A stretch of 12,617 nt of DNA from UBA525 sp964589765. Its GTDB lineage: Archaea; Nanobdellota; Nanobdellia; Woesearchaeales; UBA525. Shown in pieces: positions 7,966 through 12,018 of this stretch. The DNA is taken from contig CAZPUM010000030.1 of the NCBI GenBank assembly GCA_964589765.1, positions 1 through 12,617 of the forward strand. The letters are read 5' to 3'. The position numbers and the translations under genes were made by a program. The notes under the pieces are model-generated. The model had not been told where the DNA came from, searched no databases, and saw only the letters and a list, made by a program, of their open reading frames with translations. The stretch's first letter is position 1. Each line of letters opens with the position of its first letter.

Positions 7966-7984
7966 TCAATTTCTTTTAACACCG
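7966..7984 (+). repeat. Left copy of a 19-nt direct repeat bounding the island
   Basis: TCAATTTC, then T, then TTTAACACCG. The right copy at 11856-11874 differs at a single base (G for T at the ninth position). The two copies enclose the AT-rich block that holds uvsE, the exchanger, the NADAR gene and the toxin-antitoxin pair. Confidence 0.7.
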
Positions 7985-7999
7985 TATGCTTGTTATGTG
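7974..7999 (-). repeat. Structured element A: short, degenerate attC-like core
   Basis: On the plus strand TTTTAACACCG and GTTATGTG flank a short middle. TAACA pairs with TGTTA across nine bases. On the minus strand it reads ACATAAC ... CGGTGTTAAAA. The CGGTGTTAA core is shared with elements D and E. It is much shorter than a real attC site, so at best it is a truncated copy. Confidence 0.4.
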
Positions 8000-8075
8000 C
8001 CCAGAAGGGCTGTGGGGATTAATATCATTAAAGCCAAAAGGCTCAAAAAGTGTCTAATTATAATATTACACTAGT

Positions 8076-8084
8076 CTTATATAC
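8076..8084 (+). promoter_or_regulatory. TATA-type promoter of uvsE
   Basis: CTTATATAC is centred 27 nt upstream of ATG 8107, the expected spacing for a leaderless archaeal message. This supports the choice of ATG 8107 over an in-frame start at 8050. Confidence 0.6.
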
Positions 8085-8106
8085 ACAGTATATTTGTTAT
8101 TACATC

Positions 8107-8982
8107 ATGAAAATAGGTTATCCCTGTATTAATAGAAGTATTGGTTGTACTGCCAATTCTACATTTAGATTAAAAAATTATTCAGATGATAACTTAATCA
8201 CAAAAGTTACTAATAATCTTGAATGCCTGCAAAAGATTCTTGAATACAATGTCGAAAATGGATTTCTTTTTTTCAGGATAAGTTCAGATTTAATTCCTTT
8301 TGCTTCTCATCCAATATGTAAATTTAACTGGAAAAAGTATTTCAATAAAAAATTTCTAGAAATTGGAAGTTACATAAAAAAGCATGATATGAGAATTTCA
8401 ATGCACCCCGACCAGTTTGTCCTTATTAATTCTCCAAATAAAGAAATAGTGAAGAAAAGTATTGCGGATCTTAAATGGCATTGTGAAGTTCTTGACGCCA
8501 TGGGGTTAGATGCTTCAGCAAAAGTACAAATTCATGTCGGCGGGGTTTATGGAGATAAAGAATCCGCAATCAATAGGTTTATAGAGAATTATAAGCAGTT
8601 ACCAGATTTAATAAAAAAGAGACTTGCTATTGAGAATGATGAAAGATTATTCTCGCTTAGAGACTGCTTAACCGTATCAAAAAAGGTAAACATCCCAGTA
8701 ATCTTTGATAGTTTTCACCATAGTATTCTCAACAATGGAGAAAGCTTTTTCGAAGCTGTCAAATTGGCCCAATCAACTTGGACAAAGAAAGATGGCAAAT
8801 TAATGACTGATTACAGCTCTCAAGAACCGAAATCAAAAATCGGCAAACATATTGAACATATTGATATTGATGATTTTAAAAATTATATTGACTTAACTAA
8901 AGGTACTGATTTTGATATAATGCTTGAAATAAAAGATAAAGAAAAAAGCGCTAAGGAAGCTTTAATGATAATAAAAAAATAA
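8107..8982 (+). CDS. uvsE: UV DNA damage endonuclease UvsE/UvdE
   Basis: This is a 291-residue TIM-barrel endonuclease that nicks DNA 5' of UV photoproducts and starts an alternative excision repair pathway. The start MKIGYPC is typical of the family and is preceded by a well-placed TATA box. Family signatures are present: FRISSDLIPFASHP (56-69, His68), SMHPDQF (His100), QIHVGG (His143), LAIEND (Glu176), IFDSFHH (Asp201, His204), GKHIEHIDIDDF (247-257) and DIMLEIKDKEKSAKEAL (Glu274). These line up with the metal-binding residues of the characterised Thermus enzyme. One expected histidine region reads MTDYSSQ instead of a HxS-type motif, with Asp235 near that place. Codon use is AT-rich, unlike genes left of 7800. 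It is the only plus-strand gene of the island. Confidence 0.92.
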   Translation: MKIGYPCINRSIGCTANSTFRLKNYSDDNLITKVTNNLECLQKILEYNVENGFLFFRISSDLIPFASHPICKFNWKKYFNKKFLEIGSYIKKHDMRISMHPDQFVLINSPNKEIVKKSIADLKWHCEVLDAMGLDASAKVQIHVGGVYGDKESAINRFIENYKQLPDLIKKRLAIENDERLFSLRDCLTVSKKVNIPVIFDSFHHSILNNGESFFEAVKLAQSTWTKKDGKLMTDYSSQEPKSKIGKHIEHIDIDDFKNYIDLTKGTDFDIMLEIKDKEKSAKEALMIIKK

Positions 8983-9263
8983 TTCTTATTGCTAGGGTGT
9001 GTCTAAAATTTGATATAATTAGATGTGATTGTCTACTAAGTCCTTTTAAGTTAGTTGCGTTCTGTTAAAAGAGCGAATGCAATTAATTAGAAACAAGAAT
9101 GAAGAGGTTTAATTTCGTTTTTTTAGATTGAGTGTGTCTAGAAACGGAAAGTGAAGCGGATGTTCGCGATTAAAAAACCCGAAGAACTCTAGGATCGTAA
9201 GTTTTTTTCTTCTATGAAAATTTAAATATCCTATCTTGGGTGGGTGTGCGCGTTTTTTTTTGA
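8983..9263. other. Intergenic region between uvsE and the exchanger gene
   Basis: No gene is seen. It contains element B, a TAGACACAC direct repeat on the minus strand (8997-9005 and 9132-9140), AATTTCGTTT at 9111-9120 that matches the flank of element E, and three T-runs on the plus strand (9119-9125, about 9200-9206, and 9253-9261) that could end uvsE transcription. Confidence 0.5.
9043..9080. repeat. Structured element B: CTTTTAA/TTAAAAG hairpin with GAGCGAATGC
   Basis: CTTTTAA (9043-9049) pairs with TTAAAAG (9065-9071) around a 15-nt loop. The right arm CTGTTAAAAG is also the right arm of element E (11941-11950). GAGCGAATGC directly after it (9071-9080) recurs at 11150-11159. It lacks the CGGTGTTAA core, so it is at most a remnant of the same repeat family. 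Confidence 0.4.
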
Positions 9264-10232
9264 TTAACCTCTAATTATCAAATTGATTATATAACTTGCA
9301 TAAATCAAAAGAAAAACTATTCCCTCCCATCTATCTAATCTATGCTTCCAACTAGTAAACATAAACAAGAATAACAAGAAAGTTGCAAATAATAATATGA
9401 TTAAATCTATTGCTATGAATTCTGGAAATTTCAATGGTTGAATAATAGCAGTTAGACCCAACACCCAAAATATGTTGAAGATATTGCTTCCAATAATATT
9501 TCCTAATGCCAAATCAACATTTTTTTTTAATGCAGCAACAATAGAGGTTATTAATTCTGGTAATGAAGTTCCTATAGCAATTATCGTTGCTGAAATAAGA
9601 AATTCACTTAACCCGAATGCGCTTGCAATAGCAACGGCTCCATCAACAGTCCATTTACCTCCTAAAAAAAGACCTATTAATCCTCCAACAATCATTAATA
9701 AAAGTGTGGTGTTGGACAGTTTTTTAAAGTCATTTTCTTGAGTTTCTACTATTATTTCCTTATTTTTTTTAGCAATCTCAAAAACATAATATAAAAAGAT
9801 TGAAAAGAATAATATGAGTATTATCCCATCTGTTCTTGAAAGATATTCTCCGCCAGATTTGTTTAAGAATGAACCCATGGCAAATATAAATAAAACTAAA
9901 ACCGCTAAAAAAGAAAAAGGTATTTCTTTCCAAGTTGTAGAATTTTTAACTTTTAGGCTGGTAAATAAAGCCATAGCTCCTAAAATAAGAAGTGTATTTG
10001 TCATGTTGCTTCCGATTATATTTCCAAAAACAATATCTCCACTTCCTTTTAATGTGGCAATAATACTAACTATTAACTCAGGTAAAGATGTTCCAAAAGC
10101 AACAATTGTTAATCCTATGACTAGTGCTGAAACTCCTAGTTTTTTTGCTAAAATTGAAGAACCTTCAACAATATAATCTGCAGATTTGATCAGTAAGGCT
10201 ATTCCTACAACAAATAAAATATACTCTATCAT
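9264..10232 (-). CDS. CaCA-family cation (Na+/Ca2+) exchanger
   Basis: This is a 322-residue membrane antiporter with about ten hydrophobic segments in two homologous halves. It exchanges Ca2+ (or a related cation) for Na+ or H+ across the cytoplasmic membrane. The two alpha repeats are very clear: residues 40-84 (AFGTSLPELIVS ... GNIIGSNMTNTLLILG) and 214-258 (AIGTSLPELITS ... GNIIGSNIFNIFWVLG). Glu52 and Glu226 are the central cation ligands, and both second motifs have Asn (GSN). A charged loop near 152-172 joins the halves. Length and layout match prokaryotic YrbG/NCX_Mj-type proteins. The start at ATG 10232 is supported by an AT-rich TATA-like stretch about 30 nt upstream. AT-rich and flanked by structured elements, it looks like cargo of the island. 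Confidence 0.92.
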   Translation of the reverse strand: MIEYILFVVGIALLIKSADYIVEGSSILAKKLGVSALVIGLTIVAFGTSLPELIVSIIATLKGSGDIVFGNIIGSNMTNTLLILGAMALFTSLKVKNSTTWKEIPFSFLAVLVLFIFAMGSFLNKSGGEYLSRTDGIILILFFSIFLYYVFEIAKKNKEIIVETQENDFKKLSNTTLLLMIVGGLIGLFLGGKWTVDGAVAIASAFGLSEFLISATIIAIGTSLPELITSIVAALKKNVDLALGNIIGSNIFNIFWVLGLTAIIQPLKFPEFIAIDLIILLFATFLLFLFMFTSWKHRLDRWEGIVFLLIYASYIINLIIRG

Positions 10233-10255
10233 GTTTTAAATCATTAAAAGTATGA

Positions 10256-10268
10256 GTTTAAAAATTTA
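10256..10268 (-). promoter_or_regulatory. TATA-like box of the exchanger gene
   Basis: On the minus strand TAAATTTTTAAAC is centred about 30 nt before ATG 10232. There is no ribosome binding site, so a leaderless or near-leaderless message is likely. The surroundings are AT-rich, which lowers confidence. Confidence 0.35.
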
Positions 10269-10335
10269 TTTTTTAGCGCGATTCTTTGAGGGAATTATAG
10301 AGATTTAAATTTTCAGCAGGAAAAAATTTGGGAGA

Positions 10336-10446
10336 GCGCCGAGCCAAGGATCGAACCTCTAAATCCTTGTTAAGCGAGGGTGAAGAAAATCTTTGATTTT
10401 CTGAAAGCGCAGCGACCCCGAAGCGTTTTTAATTTGGGCGTTAGAA
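10336..10446. repeat. Structured element C: composite of hairpins and attC-like boxes
   Basis: A GC-rich patch in AT-rich surroundings. It holds AGCGCCGA (10336-10343, also at 11949-11956), a perfect stem CAAGGAT/ATCCTTG, then GTTAAGC (consensus GTTRRRY) followed by GAG. Next come a perfect AGAAAATC-TTT-GATTTTCT hairpin (10384-10402), GCGCAGCG, and TTTGGGCGTTAGAA, whose end resembles the right box of many integron attC sites. The same GATTTTC/GAAAATC stem occurs in element E. The boxes do not form one clean attC fold. The reverse strand also holds GGTTCGATCC, like a tRNA T-arm. Confidence 0.4.
10426..10439. repeat. Left arm of a 14-bp inverted repeat around the NADAR gene
   Basis: TTTTTAATTTGGGC. 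Its exact reverse complement is at 10992-11005, on the other side of the NADAR gene, with about 550 bp between them. Confidence 0.75.
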
Positions 10447-10461
10447 TTTTATGTTATTATT

Positions 10462-10947
10462 TTATTTTCTATATTCTTCTCTTAATTCCATCCAAAGCTT
10501 TCCTAAGAGATTCTGTCCATCTTTATTCTTTCCCCAACCCCAAGTTGAATCTCTCCAAGAATCTTCGATAATTTCTCGGTCTCCTGATTGGATTAATTTC
10601 TTAAGAACATAAGGATGTTGTTCAACTTTATTCCTTAAAATATCTTTCATTACAGATATTTTATAATTATCCCATTCCGGATCCGCTTTATCTCTATTTT
10701 CGTTAGCGATTCTTTGTGCATCATGAGCAGACCTAGCATTCATAACTAATTCATAAGTTTCAGAACTTGTTTTTTTGAACTTAGTTGCCTGATATGCGTG
10801 TTCAGAAGTTGGAAAAAGAATTCCGTCGTATTCTACTTGGAAAGCAGTAAAATTATCAAAAACATAAAATTCCTTTGGATAAAAAAATATTTTATCTTCT
10901 AACCCTGGTTGATTAACTTGATCGTGTGTTAATTTTTCTTCAATCAT
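10462..10947 (-). CDS. NADAR/YbiA-like N-glycosidase domain protein
   Basis: This is a 161-residue single-domain protein of the NADAR family (YbiA-like, formerly DUF1768). YbiA-type enzymes split the N-glycosidic bond of riboflavin biosynthesis intermediates, and other NADAR proteins are known to remove ADP-ribose from nucleobases. Motifs: FYVFDNF (27-33), FPTSEHAYQATKF (45-57, with the key Glu49), a helix with WDNYKISVMKDILRNKV (92-108), and the C-terminal IIEDSWRDSTWGWGKNKDGQNLLG (127-149 region). All conserved positions I can recognise are present. The start at ATG 10947 has a TATA-like ACTTTTATTA about 28 nt upstream (10971-10980) and no ribosome binding site. No riboflavin gene or ADP-ribosyltransferase is nearby, so the real substrate is open. 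AT-rich; flanked by a 14-bp inverted repeat. Confidence 0.88.
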   Translation of the reverse strand: MIEEKLTHDQVNQPGLEDKIFFYPKEFYVFDNFTAFQVEYDGILFPTSEHAYQATKFKKTSSETYELVMNARSAHDAQRIANENRDKADPEWDNYKISVMKDILRNKVEQHPYVLKKLIQSGDREIIEDSWRDSTWGWGKNKDGQNLLGKLWMELREEYRK

Positions 10948-10970
10948 ATAATTTAGAAATATTTGTTGGT

Positions 10971-10980
10971 TAATAAAAGT
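10971..10980 (-). promoter_or_regulatory. TATA-like box of the NADAR gene
   Basis: On the minus strand ACTTTTATTA is centred about 28 nt upstream of ATG 10947, the spacing of a leaderless archaeal promoter. Confidence 0.4.
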
Positions 10981-10991
10981 TTGTTCACCTG

Positions 10992-11005
10992 GCCCAAATT
11001 AAAAA
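10992..11005. repeat. Right arm of a 14-bp inverted repeat around the NADAR gene
   Basis: GCCCAAATTAAAAA, the exact reverse complement of 10426-10439. It ends five bases before element D. Confidence 0.75.
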
Positions 11006-11009
11006 TGTC

Positions 11010-11098
11010 GCTTAACACCGCGGGTAGAAGAAGTGCCGAAGGCATTTCCCCGAAGGGCGTAACGACTGCAAGGAGTGAAGTTCTAGTCGCTGTTATAC
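11010..11098 (-). repeat. Structured element D: attC-like site, 89 bp
   Basis: Plus strand: GCTTAACACCGCGGGTAGAA at the left and TTCTAGTCGCTGTTATAC at the right. TAACA pairs with TGTTA, GCG with CGC and TAGAA with TTCTA, separated by an unpaired CC on the left arm and a GG/GT mismatch. The centre holds two hairpins with GAA loops, TGCC-GAA-GGCA (11034-11044) and CCC-GAA-GGG (11049-11057). Read on the minus strand the ends are GTATAAC and GTTAAGC, close to integron R'' and R' boxes, and 89 bp is within the attC size range. It lies just 3' of the toxin-antitoxin pair, as a cassette attC would. Confidence 0.5.
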
Positions 11099-11100
11099 GA

Positions 11101-11159
11101 GTGCGAAGCACCTTTCGAAGAAAGAGTTGAGAAAAAGTTCGTTTTTAAGGAGCGAATGC
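11101..11159. repeat. Tandem GAA-loop hairpins next to element D
   Basis: GTGC-GAA-GCAC (11101-11111) is followed without a gap by CTTTC-GAA-GAAAG (11112-11124). The block ends in GAGCGAATGC (11150-11159), which is repeated in element B. With the two GAA-loop hairpins inside element D this gives four in about 90 bp. It lies between mazF and element D and contains no gene. Confidence 0.5.
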
Positions 11160-11196
11160 GACACATCAATGGCATGTTTTAAGACCGGAAGAAAAA

Positions 11197-11529
11197 TCAT
11201 TTAGTAAATATTTTTGTGATTTCTTTTTCAGTCTCTTTTATTTTAGGTTCTTTTATTGAACCTATTTTATATAGAATAATTGATTTATCCGCAGTGAATA
11301 TTCTATTTGGTCTTATCATACTTGTAAGATTCAAAGTTCCAGTTTTAAAATCACTATTTGAAAGAACAATGGAGTAATCATCAATTCTTTTTTCAGAAGT
11401 TATTTGACAAAGAATAATATCGTCTCCTTGTAAACTAGCAACAACTAAAGCAGGTCTCTTTTTAGATTTACTTAAGTCTGAGAAAGGAAAAGGTAAAACA
11501 ACAACATCTCCTTTTACAAATTCTTCCAT
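11197..11529 (-). CDS. MazF/PemK-type toxin (endoribonuclease family)
   Basis: This is a 110-residue protein of the MazF/PemK (CcdB-fold) family, toxins that mostly cut mRNA at short sequence motifs. The N-terminus shows the family pattern: FVKGDVVVLPFPFSDLSKSKKRPALVV, with KGD at 6-8 and KRP at 24-26. CQITSE (41-46) holds the expected Thr/Ser near the active site, and SMIRPNRIF (70-78) matches the later conserved strand. Length is typical. The start at ATG 11529 lies inside the end of the antitoxin gene (16-nt overlap) with a GAGGATG ribosome binding site a few bases upstream, so the two are translated from one message. A T-rich stretch on the minus strand follows the stop and may end the transcript. 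Confidence 0.85.
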   Translation of the reverse strand: MEEFVKGDVVVLPFPFSDLSKSKKRPALVVASLQGDDIILCQITSEKRIDDYSIVLSNSDFKTGTLNLTSMIRPNRIFTADKSIILYKIGSIKEPKIKETEKEITKIFTK

Positions 11530-11762
11530 GCTTCTTCATCCTCTTTGCTATTCCAATCTTTTGCAAGAGATTTTTCGCTTGCTATTGCAGTCGAAATTTT
11601 TTCACTTATTTGATTAATGGATCTTAATTCAACGTGGTCCTTGAATGAGAGTATAGCAATTTTAGATCCGACACTAAATCCTTTTGTGTTTCTAATGTGT
11701 CTGGGAATAACAATCTGTCCTTTTTCAGTTATTGTTGCGGTTTTGATTTCCATTAGTGGCAT
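11514..11762 (-). CDS. AbrB/MazE-type antitoxin
   Basis: This is an 82-residue antitoxin with an N-terminal AbrB swapped-hairpin DNA-binding domain: TATITEKGQIVIPRHIRNTKGFSVGSKI (about 8-36), then a strand with HVELRSI. The C-terminal part (about 50-82) is charged and ends in EDEEAWKNL, the flexible segment that in this family wraps and blocks the toxin. I choose ATG 11762 over the in-frame ATG at 11753, because AGGTGA at 11769-11774 is then correctly spaced. It overlaps the toxin gene by 16 nt. AbrB/MazE antitoxins usually repress their own operon; a perfect inverted repeat lies just upstream. Confidence 0.85.
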   Translation of the reverse strand: MPLMEIKTATITEKGQIVIPRHIRNTKGFSVGSKIAILSFKDHVELRSINQISEKISTAIASEKSLAKDWNSKEDEEAWKNL

Positions 11763-11772
11763 TTAAATCACC

Positions 11773-11810
11773 TTTCTTATTTGTAAGAAAAGTAAGATTT
11801 GCTATTTAAA
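11773..11810 (-). promoter_or_regulatory. Promoter and likely operator of the toxin-antitoxin operon
   Basis: TTTCTTA (11773-11779), a 4-base spacer and TAAGAAA (11784-11790) form a perfect 7-bp inverted repeat. A TATA-like TTTAAATAG on the minus strand (about 11802-11810) would place the transcript start inside the repeat. An AbrB-domain protein bound there would block its own transcription. The position is seen; the role is inferred. Confidence 0.5.
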
Positions 11811-11855
11811 TGTTTTGTTTTTCTTCCTGTCTTTTCTAGTTTTTAGGACTTTTTC

Positions 11856-11874
11856 TCAATTTCGTTTAACACCG
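11856..11874 (+). repeat. Right copy of the 19-nt direct repeat bounding the island
   Basis: TCAATTTC, then G, then TTTAACACCG; 18 of 19 bases equal the copy at 7966-7984. It overlaps the left end of element E. Confidence 0.7.
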
Positions 11875-11949
11875 GACTTTAACGCACTCCGCGCAGCGCG
11901 AGGAGTGGGGGATTTTCCGCAGAAAATCCCGTTTAAAGTCCTGTTAAAA
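11864..11949 (-). repeat. Structured element E: attC-like site, 86 bp
   Basis: This is the best-formed member. TTTAACA (11865-11871) pairs with TGTTAAA (11942-11948). GGACTTTAA (11874-11882) pairs with TTAAAGTCC (11933-11941), and CG (11883-11884) with CG (11930-11931) after an extra T. Two unpaired C (11872-11873) separate the outer and inner stems. The centre holds a CACTCC/GGAGTG hairpin with an inner GCGC/GCGC (11885-11907) and a perfect GGGATTTTC-CGCA-GAAAATCCC hairpin (11909-11930). Minus-strand ends are TTTTAAC and GTTAAAC, the latter a perfect GTTRRRY box. The stems, spacer and extrahelical base resemble an integron attC. It sits between trmB and the toxin-antitoxin pair. Confidence 0.55.
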
Positions 11950-12018
11950 GCGCCGACCGATAGGGAGGCCCTGAGCGTAGCGAAGGAGTAAATTTGGAGT
12001 ACAGGCGAGCGCAGCGAG
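11950..12018. repeat. GC-rich intergenic repeat next to element E
   Basis: Contains AGGG-AGG-CCCT, GAGCGTAGCGAAGG and GCGAGCGCAGCGAGC, variants of a GCGnAGCG motif that also occurs in elements C and E. AAATTTGGAG (about 11990-11999) resembles AAATTTGGGAG at the left of element C. No gene is seen. Confidence 0.45.

Larger units (their letters stand above)
7820..8049. other. Intergenic region opening the AT-rich island
   Basis: No gene is seen. The left part is AT-rich and holds the divergent promoter of the lipoprotein. From 7966 it holds a copy of a 19-nt repeat (TCAATTTC, one variable base, TTTAACACCG), the attC-like core 7974-7999, and two tiny GC hairpins, GCCC-AGAA-GGGC (7999-8010) and AGCC-AAAA-GGCT (about 8031-8042). 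Confidence 0.6.

Noticed and set aside
8050..8106. Upstream start of uvsE giving an extra 19 residues
   Set aside because: The extra part is unlike the family, which starts at MKIGYPC, and the TATA box at 8076-8084 lies inside it.
9264..10232. Reading the exchanger as an H+/Ca2+ (CAX) or K+-dependent type
   Set aside because: Both alpha repeats have GTSLPE and GNIIGSN, closest to YrbG/NCX_Mj-type proteins, but the coupling ion cannot be told from sequence alone, so only the CaCA superfamily is claimed.
10331..10370. Possible tRNA gene on the minus strand, suggested by GGTTCGATCC
   Set aside because: The T-stem pairs at only three of five positions, no D-arm, anticodon arm or acceptor partner is found at higher coordinates, and no CCA-like end is in place. 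At best it is a fragment.
7974..11949. CRISPR array, because of repeated elements separated by similar distances
   Set aside because: The repeats are several hundred to 2,000 bases apart with genes between them, they are not near-identical, and there are no spacers or cas genes.
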